Below, in pieces: positions 32,903 to 43,181 of a DNA stretch of 64,000 bases. The notes below the pieces were generated by a model. The model did not search any database. It was not told the DNA's origin and was given only the letters and a program-made list of their open reading frames with translations. A program made the position numbers and the translations under genes. Each line of letters opens with the position of its first letter. Positions within the stretch are counted from its first letter, which is position 1. Source of the DNA: Berberis thunbergii (taxonomy: Eukaryota; Streptophyta; Magnoliopsida; Ranunculales; Berberidaceae); the NCBI GenBank assembly GCA_003290165.1, contig QNQO01006953.1, positions 124,001 to 188,000 of the forward strand, given 5' to 3'.

Positions 32903-32953
32903 ATGGTTTGAACTTGTCTATTACATTCTCAATGTAAAGTGATTGAGACAAAG

Positions 32954-33607
32954 CTAACCCATCAGGTGTTCGCAATACTTTGATCGCAAAATTACATTTA
33001 CTTCACCTAGATCTTTCATATCGAAATGTTTAGTGAGCATAAGTTTGGTGGACTTAATAACTTGACTATTAGTCCAAAAAATAAGCATATCATCAATATA
33101 AAAACAAACTATCACATAGGCATTATTGATTTTCTTTATGTAGACACACTTGTCAGACTCATTTATGTTGAATCCATTTTTCAACATGAATTCATCTAAC
33201 TTCTCATGCCTTTGATTGGGAGCTTGTTTTAAACTATACAAGGATCGAACAAGTTTACATACTTTATGATCTTGTCCTTTGTCTCGGAACCCTTTCGATC
33301 AATCCATATATATTTTCTCATTTAATTGTCCATTCAAGAACGCAGTTTTTACATCCATTTGGTGAATTTCCAAATTGTAAAGTGTTGCGATAACAATTAA
33401 CAGCCTAATTGATGATTTTGTTGTCACCAAAAAATAATTGTCAAAATAGTCTAAGCTATCTTTTTTACTATACCCTTTAGCTACTGATCGAGCTTTGTAT
33501 TTATCAATAGAACCATTAGGTTTCATTTTACGCTTGAAGATCAATTTGCACCCAATTGGTTTATGTCTAGGAGGAATATCAACCAACTCCCAAGTATTAT
33601 TGTGCAT
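32954..33607 (-). pseudogene. copia reverse transcriptase
   Basis: Two frames. 33299-33607: MHNNTWELVDIPPRHKPIGC, KARSVAKGYSKKDSLDYF and HQMDVKTAFLNGQLNEKIYM, the start of RT, with the first catalytic D in QMDVKTAFL. A frameshift near 33250-33298 follows. 32954-33241: YSLKQAPNQRHEKLDEFM, VIVCFYIDDMLIFW (YVDDM active-site motif as YIDDM) and FDMKDLGEVNVIL. Confidence 0.9.
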
Positions 33608-34487
33608 AATGGATTATATCTCACTGTTTACAACTTCCTTCTATAAAGAAGCTTCAGAAGTAGACGATGTTTCTTCATAAGTTTGAAGCTTTGTTTCTAA
33701 CATATAAGTTAGAAAATCTGGGCCAAATGTTTTGGAATTTCGAGTTATCTTGCTACGTCTAATGGAGTCATCATTTTCATTTTCACTAGAATTGATGTTT
33801 TGCTGACTCCCTTCATTTGACACCTCATGTGCTCTTTTTGGAACATTAGATGACTCGGAAGTCAAAAGTACTATTGATTTTATTTAATCATTCCTATGAG
33901 GAAATAGTCTCACAAACACTGCATTTCTAGACTCAATGATAGTATTAACAAGAATATCATTAATATCAGATTTAAACACCAAAAATTTGTATGCACTGTT
34001 ATTTTTGGCATTTCCTAAAAAATAACAATCAACGATTTTTGCTCCTAGTATGTTCCTTTTGGGTGGTGGAACAAAAACCTTCGCTAAGCACCCCCATACT
34101 TTCATGTATTTATATGATGGTCATGTACCTTTCCATATCTCATATGGTAATTGATCAAGTTTCTTGTGGGGCACTATATTTAAAGTACGATTTGCGATAT
34201 GGAGTACTTCTCCCACAAGTTTTGAGGTAGACCGGAGTTGATAAGCATGACATTAATCATGTCTTTCAATAATCTATTTTTCCTTTTAGCAACTCCATTT
34301 GATTGTGGTAAGGAGCAATAGTTTGGTGTACAATACCATTTTGTTCACAAATCTCTGCAAATAGATATTCATACTCACCGCCTCTATCATATCTCAATAT
34401 TTTGATCTTTCTATTTAACTGGTTTTTGACTTCAGTTTTGTATTTTACAAACGTGTTGATTGTTTCGTCTTTACTAGTTCAACAATT

Positions 34488-34649
34488 CTAGCCAGCCAGG
34501 TTTGGTAGCCACTTTTGGGCCAAGTTTTAATTTTTTTTTACACTTTTACCCCTTTTATAGATGGTGTTTGTGTTTTTTGAAAAAAATGGGTAAAAAGTGT
34601 AAAAAATCCAAACTTGACCCAAAAGTGGCTACCAAACCTGACTGGCTAG
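34488..34649. mobile_element. 162-bp MITE (CTAG type)
   Basis: Terminal inverted repeats of about 40 bp: left CTAGCCAGCCAGGTTTGGTA, then GCCACTTTTGGG; right (reversed) CTAGCCAGTCAGGTTTGGTA, then GCCACTTTTGGG. The inner part pairs TTTTTACACTTTTACC with GGTAAAAAGTGTAAAAA, so almost the whole element folds into a hairpin. The ends CTAG..CTAG fit a TA target duplication, as in Tc1/mariner-type MITEs. A relative lies at 36924. Confidence 0.9.
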
Positions 34650-34792
34650 ACTTACTCTTGCTAGTTAGTAAATACACATAACAATACCATGAGCAATCAT
34701 CGATTAATGTGATAAATATTTATTCCCACCTCGAGTAGGAATTAATTTAAAATCACATAAATCGGTTTGTACTAACCCAAAATTTCAGTGTT

Positions 34793-34971
34793 GCCAATGG
34801 TGTTATGGTCGAGTGGTTAGGGCTGTGTGGGTTTATCCCCACGTCCTAGGTTCGAGACCCGCCGGCGGCATGGTTACTTTCTATGGTGTTGACTTGTAGG
34901 TCGCACCTCGTTGATAGGATATGGGATCCTATGAAAACTCAGCTCGCTTTCTACAAAAATAAAATAAAAAA
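34793..34971 (+). mobile_element. tRNA-derived SINE
   Basis: 179 bp. It has a Pol III A box (TGGTCGAGTGGTTAGG, about 34805) and B box (GGTTCGAGACC, about 34850) at the spacing of a tRNA head, a non-tRNA body, and an A/T-rich tail AAAATAAAATAAAAAA. Perfect 8-bp target duplication TCAGTGTT at 34785-34792 and 34972-34979. It sits in the integrase part of the minus-strand copia. Confidence 0.92.
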
Positions 34972-35015
34972 TCAGTGTTTATTTGAATGAAAAAGGGCGT
35001 TTGATAATTTGGCTT

Positions 35016-35530
35016 CTACACAAACCTTACATTTGTATTGTGATTTATTATCAAATTAGATATTAACCCTAGACTAGCCAACTTATTCATTTTCTTAAAA
35101 TTCAGATGACCTAGTCTATCATGCCACAGTAAAGGGAACTCAAGCAAATAAGAAATAAAATTTGAATTATTAATGACCATTACATTGATCTTGAAAAGAC
35201 CATAAGTAAGGTAACCACGTCCACGCATATTTCATTTTTGGACAAGACAAATTTTCCTGATTCAAAAATTATTTTGAAATTATTTTCCACCAGAAGGGAT
35301 CCAGAGAATAAATTCTTCCAAATCTCGGAAACATGCAAGATGTCTTTCACGGTGACGTTCTTGCCTGAGGTATATTTTAATACCACAGTTCCCTTGCCTT
35401 CAATTGTCGAGACTGATTCATTTCCCATGAAGACCTTGTCATCGTTATTCAATTTTTCATAAGTTGAAAATATGGTCTTATCACTACAAATGTGGTGGGT
35501 GGCACCGGTGTCAAGCCAAAATGTGCGAGG
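35016..35530 (-). pseudogene. copia protease and GAG-pre-integrase
   Basis: Minus strand from about 35521: [12 protein letters not shown], the aspartic protease active site (D-T/S-G-A) intact. Next come [37 protein letters not shown] and [18 protein letters not shown]. After a frame change at about 35200: PLLWHDRLGHLNFKKMNKLA, the H.RLGH motif of the pre-integrase domain. Confidence 0.9.
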
Positions 35531-35639
35531 ATTATTAACGAGGTTAATCTAAGATAAATTAGCGCTAATTTGTAACCTTTCAGTAAGACAGGCAAGAGCT
35601 TCTGGCAAGTTTACTCGAGAAGACATACCTTCGTTGTCT

Positions 35640-36350
35640 TCATCTTTGTGGTTTCGACAATCCTTCGCAAGATGACCATTCTTGCCACAAACATAGCAAG
35701 AGACTTTGAACCTTTTAAGTTCACATGGCTTTTGGAGTTGACGTCACTTCCCCATTTTTTGAAGAACGCTTCCTTTTTTGAGAACTCTTATGTTGCCTTG
35801 ACCTCTCAATGATATGCGCCTTTCTTTCAACCGGTGTGAGTTTGTCTATTCCTCGGTTGTCTTCCTCAATCTTTACGTGGATTATTAAGTCTTTTAAGAC
35901 TCATCTCTTTACGTTTGTGTTTCGGATAATTTTAAATCTTTTCAATTGGGAGGGAGCTTCCCAATAATAGCAGCAACCTAAAAAATTTGACGATGATGTG
36001 GATTTCAGCCTGCATTTCATGAATGAGAATTTGGATTTCTTGGATCTGGAGAATAACAATTTTAGCATCTGTCATTTTGTAATCCATAGTTCCTCCGTTT
36101 TGTACTTCTTTTCCAATGCCCCTTCCCCATAGTTCCTTAGATTATTTATAGTATTATAGACTTTGTACAAAACTTCATCCAACGAATTTAACACGTAGTT
36201 TCGACACAAGAAGTCAAAATGCTTCCAAGCGTCAATAACAGAGAACACTTCCTTGTGACTTATTTGGGTTTCTCCATTTTTTGGCTTTGATTCATCTTCG
36301 GTAGGAAACTTTGCTAAACCCAACTCGTTTTTGCTTTGCCATATTTAAAA
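35640..36350 (-). pseudogene. copia gag with zinc knuckle
   Basis: 36072-36323: KPKNGETQISHKEVFSVIDA, WKHFDFLCRNYVLNSLDEVL, close to the intact gag at 2581. Frameshifts follow. The nucleocapsid knuckle CYVCGKNGHLAKDC (C-x2-C-x4-H-x4-C) is complete at about 35655-35700. Confidence 0.85.
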
Positions 36351-36923
36351 TAGAACTTTAGTGACTCCAGATGTCACCCCGGTATCAACCTGGTTTTGTT
36401 TTTATCTCCCATATTTCTGTTTATCACACAGAAAAAACATAATTATTTGTTATGAGTAATAATACAAATAAAACAACACAGAAAATTTAATTAGACTAAA
36501 ATATTGATAGAGGCAAATCCTATGTAACAAATACTTAGTATTTAAACAAGCTAAAATTACTTTAGATATTAGATATGGAATAAAATATTTGTTAGCTAAA
36601 AATGACCTTATGTAATAAATTTACATAAAAAACGATTTACCTCATTCAACCTCATGGAAATACATAAATTTCCAACATGAGCAAGCTTCAAAATCATTTG
36701 ACCATCTTTTGTCTTGTCAGTTGAATCCATAAATTTTTGCCCCTTCTTCTCTCTCAATATGCAGCTGGTTTTCCTATAAAGCTTGTCACCTTGATCTTAC
36801 TCCCATAGGCTGTTGGGTTTGAGAAAGAGTGATTCGTGCTTTCTCTAGGGTGGTATGGAGGGAAATAAACAACAATGTCCAAAAATGTTCATAAATATGT
36901 TGACAACTTGTGGATCAAAAATT
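36351..36923. other. non-coding; probably leader and 5' LTR remains of the copia
   Basis: Immediately upstream of the minus-strand gag. AT-rich, with a minus-strand ATTTGTATTATTACT stretch reminiscent of the LTR of the 2.1-kb element. No clear LTR edges or primer site. Confidence 0.35.
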
Positions 36924-37082
36924 CTAGTCGGCCTGGTTTTCACGCCTTGGGGGGGGGGGGGGGGGGGGGCGGGGGGATTTTTGCTCCAAAAGGTGTTTTA
37001 TGGTTGTGTTTAAAGAAGAGGGGCAAAAATGTAAATTTGCCCCCCAGGAGTGAAAACCAGGCTGAGATCCCAGGTCGGCTAG
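36924..37082. mobile_element. 159-bp MITE (CTAG type), second member
   Basis: Left CTAGTCGGCCTGGTTTTCAC, right (reversed) CTAGCCGACCTGGGATCTCA followed by GCCTGGTTTTCAC. The interior pairs GGGGGGATTTTTGCTCC with a complementary GCAAAAAT..CCCCCC region. Same length class, CTAG ends and GGTTT core as the MITE at 34488. A run of about 20 G at 36950-36970 lies in the left arm. Confidence 0.75.
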
Positions 37083-37325
37083 AAGGGTTCCTTGTGGATA
37101 GAGATCAAAGCGACCCTCAGAATTTGGGAAGTCACTTTGGGGTTTTTAATAATCCTAGTTTCTCCTCTTGTATGTTAGCATGTTTGATTGGAGAGACATT
37201 GTGCATGAATGGCAATACTTGATGTCTACTTTTGTTGCTTGTGGGAAGGGTTTTGTTTTCCCTTGTCCACTTGCTTTTCCTATCTAATGAATTCATTTTC
37301 TTTCATTGAAAAAACAAAAGTCTGG
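37083..37325 (+). other. possible LINE 3' end
   Basis: GATTGGAGAGACATTGTGC and the following T-rich stretch end in CATTGAAAAAACAAAAG. This looks like the last codons, 3' UTR and A-rich tail of a LINE, but too little remains to assign it firmly. Confidence 0.35.
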
Positions 37326-37666
37326 GATAATCAAAGCTCAGCCATGATACTTGTTTAAGCTTCAAATGTAATTTCCACTATCCAAGCACCCCAAATCTTT
37401 TGCAGAAATGTGGACAGCATGTGCAATAAAATACGCTGGAAGAATCCTCACTAGGACTGGAACTAATACAACAATTGCATATTTCTTTAATATGACATTC
37501 AATTGGTTGCTGGGAAACACCTGATGTCGAATTAGCAGCTGAAGAACAGATACAAATCTTAAACTTGAACAAAGTCCGTGGACGAGGGGAAAGTGTTTGG
37601 AGAACAGATCGCTACAAAAATTAATACAAATACACACACAACCATATAATTAAGAACCATTCCTAT

Positions 37667-37672
37667 TTTATT
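37667..37672 (-). terminator. putative poly(A) signal of IGPS
   Basis: AATAAA on the minus strand, about 125 bases after the in-frame stop of the IGPS gene. The only canonical hexamer at a sensible distance. Confidence 0.5.
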
Positions 37673-37796
37673 TGGTAATATTGTATTGAAAGTACCATAC
37701 ATCAGTTTTTTTTCCTCTTCCCTTGAGGAGTAAATTTTTGAATTTGAAAAACGACACTGTTGAAATCACGAAGATATATCTTACCAAAAAGTTCTG

Positions 37797-40700
37797 TTAT
37801 TCCTTCCCAGGATCGTTTTGTTTCACTATTGATTCCCCAACCAAAACCTACAATGACAAAAATAAGATGTTTCAAAATTAGGTAGAGTTCAAATTGGTCA
37901 AATTTATATTTACCGAGGACGCAATACCAAATGCACACTTAAAATGTCTGCATCACATTTTACAATCACAATAAGATGCGAATGCACCGAAGCAAGCACG
38001 TGCATTGAATTTACATTATGGTGGGCATACGGGATCTATTCTTGATTATGTGCAAATGCTTGTTTTATGGTGGGTAAATATAAGCAATTATTTCTTCGTA
38101 CATGACAAATGAACCCAGTTGAGATTGCCAAAAAACTAGCATCATATGTGACCAAAATCATATCCAGATCCAGGGAATGTGGAATAGATTAGAGCTGTAA
38201 GGATCTAAGGTTAAGTCTGTGACATCTAGCTAAGTGGATTTGAGCCCGTATCAATGCTATCCGGGTGGTGGCTATCTCAGTGTGGGGACCAAAAGGAGAT
38301 ATCGAGGAGGAAACAGAATTAGCCCGATTGCCAATGACAGCCATTGAAGGACATGATGAATAGAGACCGAATCAACAACATGATGATAGTACCATGGCGG
38401 AGTGTCATGCAACTGAAGTGGCTCTTCTTATCCAAGCTAAGCAGTGGAGAACGGGTTTTTTTTATGGGAGACTCAGGGACGCTTTACTCTATTCTACATG
38501 ATAATCAGCGGCAACCTAGAACAACCATGAATTGGGCATGTTGACCACTTATTAGCAGCATACAGAGACTACTCTCTATTCACAACCTCTAGTTTTGTAA
38601 CTTTATTTGTAGAGACCTCAATTACGAGGCATATAACCTTGCTGCTATAGCAGCCCAACAGTAATGTACTTTTAATTAATAATATATGCTATATGCTTTT
38701 AACAAAAAAAAAAAGACAAATGAACCCACATTCTAGCTGGGGTGTCGAGTCTTTAGGCAATCAATTGTCCAAGACTACTGTCAGCAATTTTATCCTTACA
38801 GAAATGTGAGTACTGAGTGCTCTTTTAAAATGCCTAAAAAATGCAATTCGTACAGGGAAAGTAAATAAAAAGTTTCAATATATGCAACTGTCAAAAATTC
38901 ATGGGACTTACAGCTTTAACTCCAGCTGCTTGTACATAAGCAATATCTTTGGGAGTAAACATCCCAGATTCACCAACCACCTGAAAGTTCAAGGAAAATG
39001 AAGTTCAGACCAACAAAAGAAGAAAATCAAAGTTTTAAGCATCCAGGACTTCATTGCACAAGTATCTTACAATGATATCTCTCTCACGGATAATTTGGCC
39101 GCGCTCTCCTTCAAGAAGCTTCTTCGTGTTGCTAGTATCAACTTTAAATGTTGCTATAAATACAACAAAATAAACAATTTCATAATGATATATGAATGCA
39201 TTTGGTACTATTTAAATGTTTTTAATAGGAATTCGTGAAACATGCTTAGTTGTTGCTTTTCTGCTAATAGTTGAAGCAATAAATGAGTCCAATATCAACT
39301 TTAAACCCATCTAAGCATTTAAAGAAACTACATATTTATCACATAAAAATTTAGTATAGATTACACCAAATTTATGTCTTGAACTTGGTAGAAGTTAAGA
39401 ATGATGCAAGTATTGTTCATTTGACAAAATTGGACATTTATATAAAAGAGAGCAAAGAAGTATGCAGAAGATTACCAAGGTTACGATTGTTGATGCCAAT
39501 GAGCTCGACCCCTTCTATGCCTAGGACTCGGTCCATTTCCGTTTCGTCATGCACCTTGAAAGAAATATATAGAATAGGACTTAGTTTAATAAATCTAGTA
39601 AAGAATAACACTATGCAATTACCTTTGGATAGAATTATTATCCACCCAAGCTTGGAGTGAGGGAAATTGAAGGCGAAGCCACATCCTAATGGAAGCACTA
39701 GACACTTGGCTACACTGAACCTACCAAGTAAACTGAATTGGAGAACCTAAGTATTCTGAACTGAACCAAATATAAACTTGTCCGTGGTGAGAAAAACAGA
39801 CAATAATTCAACGCTCAGAAGCACATGCATTGATGGCTTCAAAAAATTTTAATAGGCAGGAAGACTTCATTGATAAATGATGCCATAATTAAGAGCGTTT
39901 AAACTCAGATTTAGATCTTTGTTAATAATATTGAAAAATGGAACTATGTTTCATTATTACAGTTCTACCATACTAATACAGTTAAAATAATTCCACAAAC
40001 CTCAACTAGAGCTGCCAAACCTAACATTTTGCAGATCTTAATCATGTATCTGATATCAAGATCAGGTAATACGGCTGCAATCAACAGAACTGCATCTGCT
40101 CCTTTTGTGCGAGAGTAGCAAATTTGCCATGCATCAACTATGAAATCTTTGCAAAGAAGAGGACACTGCATTGTACTCTCATGTCAGAAGCACACAACAA
40201 AGAAACTACTAGGGTAAGCAAGTATATATTATGAATTAATTAATAATGGTACATTTATTCCAGCATTGCGAATTGCCTCCAGATTCTCAAAGCTCCCCTG
40301 CAACAGTATAAACACCAACAAAAAATAAAATGAAGAGGATTAATCTATATAACAAGTCAAAAAGATATTTGAGGTTGGTGATAAAAGACGGTTGAGATTT
40401 ATCCAAACATAAGAATTTAACGGATCACATAGAGAGAGGTTGGAGAAAGATTTTTTTTAACTTTTATGCCTCAACCAACTCTAACCATCACATTAAAGGC
40501 TTAGATTGAATTTGGGTGCCAAAGGCACGGGGAATACCCTAGTCTATGTTACAATTTAGAGTGATATTTTACTATTCATTGTTGACGGGGACAAACTAAG
40601 GATTAGAGATAAAAGATGGCTGGGAATGAAAGTTGGTAAATGTGTTGAGGGTTGAGATTCATTTCCTATGATGGCATGTTGGTAAATATAAAACATGTAG

Positions 40701-43181
40701 AACAGCAAACAAAATGAAAATTTGTGAAAAAAGTTGGTGGAATGTACATGTGGAGAGAGAAATTATTGAGTTTTTTTTTCAAAATGAAAATTATCATAAA
40801 TATCTACATAGTTGTCCGATCTTGGTAAACTTGGTATCATTGAAATGCAATTTTGAAAATCTTTTCAACAAAATCAGTGATCAATACAATCACTTCAAAT
40901 TTCAAAATATGTATTTTATTACTAAAGCATGCAAGTATTTCTAATATTTTCATGTCTAAGTATAATATTTTTCAAAGAAACGAATAAACATCCAAACAAA
41001 GACCCCGAACATTCAATCTATTCTAATTTTAACCGAGTTTGACTATAAAAAATTAATATTTTTACCATAAAATAGGATTGCACCTCAAAAAAATTAGTTT
41101 ACATTCTAAAATATGATTTTTTAATGGAACTGATTGAGGTCAATAGTGGGGCTAGTGGTGAGGATGTCCAGTACATGATAATTAGCAGATAAAAAAAGAA
41201 TATGTGGAGTGTCAATGGCACGGGTAATATGCTAGTAAAAGTACAAAACAGAGAAATGTATCAACCTTTAACCAATTTCCAACACTGAGTTCATGCAACG
41301 AAGAACAAAGCTAAATAGCATATGTTTACCTGGAAGTACTTTTCATCAGTTAACACACTAATGCATGCTGCTCCAGCTTTCTCATAAGATTTTGCTATTT
41401 GAACCTGTTTAACAATCAAACCAAAGCTAAATTATTGAAGTCGACGTTAAACTACTACAACTACTTTTTAGAAAAGCCTTAGATGTCCCATTTATCTTTG
41501 TGTCATAATACTTTGGATAAGAAAATAAGCATATAAGAAAGGAAGAAATCCTACATCCAAGAAGGGCAATATGGATGTCGCAGACTAACAGCCTCTATAT
41601 CATCTATTGTACTAACTAGCAATGAATTTTTTTTTTAATCTGGTAATTAATTCTTTTATTTTATGAGTTCATTGCTTACTTATTTCCCATAAATAAAACA
41701 AGAGTACAGGTGATAGCTTCCACTTTTTAGAAGAAACCAAGGAGTTCATGTTTGCATCATACATGAAACATGAGCATACAGAGGAAACACGACTGTTCAC
41801 ATATTGATTAGCCTGACAAGAATTACAGCTATAAGTAGACAGTAAGACTAAAAAATTAAATAGTAAAATAACAGAAATTTTATTGTCTTGTCTAGAGCAA
41901 TAGTGAGATAAACATGTAATTTTTTTATGAATATCTTGAAGAGAAATTATTGTATGAAGTATCAAATACCAAAGCAAGACTGTTATTCTACATAGAAAGA
42001 CAAGGAGCACATGTTGCAAACATACCGGATCAAAATCCTCCCTCAACAATCCTCGACTTGGAGAAGCTTTCTTCACTTCAGCTATTAAAGCTGGTACACC
42101 AGTTCGCAAGTAATTTGACTTTAAAGCACCAACAAAATCTCTAACAGGAGGAGCATTCTGAAGTGCAACATTCGATAAAGGCTTTCTCTCTTTCAACTGA
42201 AAAAGCAAAATAATATATCAAATATTACAGTCTATCCTTTTAGAGTGATATGGTAGATACTGACCATTTTTAATGGGTGTTAGTACCTGTGAGACTTCAA
42301 CGTCCTTGTTCCAGATTATCTCCTCTAAGATGTTACGAGCAGTATTCCCCTCATTCTGTAAACGAAACTCGAAAGGGCCAGCATAATGCAAAGGGGGTTC
42401 AGTTGGTGGTCGTCTTCTAATTCTAATACTCTGGCTGGCAGCCATTTCATCCTGGAAGTTACCCACTTCCCACTCCTTGATTTTAAGAGCCTTCTCTAGA
42501 TCATTCACTGGAGAGAGTATAGCAGCAACTTCACTGGACTCAGCCTACGCTTGCCAACCAATAGATACAATGAAGCTAGGAGCCTAGGACGAGATGCGTA
42601 ATTTTAGCAAAGTAACAATTTGAAGCTTCATTTATGTTTTTTTTAACTACATCCACATTTCTTAACTTGAGATCAATGGATGTGCAAACAACATAAAATT
42701 ACCTTAAGAATTGGATTTGGCAATCAACTGACAACGTTAGAAGCAACTACATTCATACCCACACTCTCAGTTACACTGAATCGTCAAAATAAATTAAAAT
42801 AGCTTGAAACCAAGAACCTTTGAGTTTAATATGTGCACGAAACAAGCGACTACTCTTAAAATTCAGATATGGGCAACCATCTAACAACAATCAAAGCATT
42901 TATGATCTACATTCTATCCATACACTCAATTCCCACTATAATCATCAAATCAAACAATATATTCCCAAAAACTGAAATATGAAACAAAAAACATGCACTA
43001 AGCTCAAAATTAGAGGAATCTGAAAGATTTTTCAGACCTGTTGAGCTCGAACACAGCGAAGAGCAAAATTTGCTCTTCCTTCTGCCATTACTGAAATTGA
43101 CCTGAAATTATCTCTGGGCGTCAAAGAAGAAGAAGTGGGAAACATAACCATATGTGTTGACTTGATTGAAGTTCCCTCCAT
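37797..43181 (-). CDS. IGPS: indole-3-glycerol phosphate synthase, chloroplastic (TrpC activity)
   Basis: Ring closure and decarboxylation of CdRP to indole-3-glycerol phosphate in tryptophan synthesis; plastid stroma. Ten coding exons: 43181-43038, 42544-42287, 42196-42026, 41404-41330, 40297-40253, 40165-40001, 39554-39476, 39153-39071, 38980-38912, 37847-37797; every intron is GT..AG. Exon 1 ([20 protein letters not shown]..) is a Ser/Arg-rich transit peptide. The mature part matches plant IGPS throughout: [34 protein letters not shown]. Catalytic-type residues are present: E174 and K176 ([11 protein letters not shown]), K237 (LLCKDF), E286 (ALVEV), N308 and R310 (GINNRN), E344 and S345 (VVGESG), and the phosphate loop VLVGES. 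Oddity: exon 10 reads VKQNDPGKE then TAA (379 residues). Shifting by one base restores GITELFGK, the normal C-terminal helix (family about 390-400 residues). Introns 4 and 9 hold transposons. Confidence 0.95.
38270..38714 (+). pseudogene. LINE RNase H end with poly(A), antisense in IGPS intron 9
   Basis: Plus strand: [44 protein letters not shown] and [15 protein letters not shown], the LINE RNase H domain (..GDS..L...I..LL...N..A..LA). It then has TATGCTATATGCTTTTAAC and an A run (38704-38714). It aligns with 31060-31330 plus 32035-32084, so it is the same LINE family. 5'-truncated; inserted in the intron opposite to the gene. Confidence 0.85.
40344..40542 (+). mobile_element. short Helitron in IGPS intron 4
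   Basis: 199 bp. 5' end TCTATATAAC preceded by A. 3' end GGTGCCAAAGGCACGGGGAA then TACCCTAG: a perfect GTGCC-AAA-GGCAC hairpin followed by the CTAG terminus. The next Helitron begins with TC at the following base. No coding capacity. Confidence 0.65.
40543..41235 (+). mobile_element. Helitron in IGPS intron 4, abutting the first
   Basis: 693 bp. 5' end TCTATGTTACAATTTAGAG. 3' end GTGTCAATGGCACGGGTAAT then ATGCTAG, followed by T (41236): hairpin plus CTAG. It aligns over its whole length with the minus-strand copy at 15676-16350. No gene. On the far left of the pair the flanking base is A and on the far right T, as if the two together occupy one A^T target. Confidence 0.8.

Larger units (their letters stand above)
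33884..35015 (-). pseudogene. copia integrase remains, interrupted
   Basis: 33884-34105 encodes MKVWGCLAKVFVPPPKRN and VDCYFLGNAKNNSAYKFLV, the integrase C-terminal block (GC.A.V......K......C.F.GY...S.AYRF). Towards 34470 pieces of the catalytic core remain in the complement. The core is then broken by the MITE (34488-34649) and the SINE (34793-34971). Between 33641 and 33865 a Ser/Asn-rich spacer precedes RT, as usual. Confidence 0.75.
32100..36350 (-). mobile_element. Ty1/copia element, gag-pol on the minus strand, LTRs not resolved
   Basis: All copia domains occur in order on the minus strand from 36323 down to 32480: gag, CCHC knuckle, protease, integrase, RT, RNase H. 32100-32270 aligns in reverse with the untranslated end of the first copia element (around 3970-4060; shared GTTCAAGACCAAAA.AA). 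A LINE tail abuts it at 32084, so the 3' LTR is missing from this place. A MITE (34488-34649) and a SINE (34793-34971) interrupt the integrase part. The element is dead through frameshifts and insertions. Confidence 0.9.

Noticed and set aside
34800..34866. A tRNA gene
   Set aside because: A and B boxes are present, but no cloverleaf can be closed, the body continues into a 110-bp tail, and a target duplication flanks it; it is a SINE.
36949..36970. Run of about 20 G, a possible G-quadruplex
   Set aside because: It lies in the arm of a MITE and is an uninterrupted homopolymer prone to sequencing error, so its length cannot be trusted.
37362..37637. 91-residue minus-strand frame after IGPS, as a separate gene
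   Set aside because: It lies in the probable 3' flank of IGPS beyond the poly(A) signal, has no recognisable domain, and an overlapping frame is equally open.
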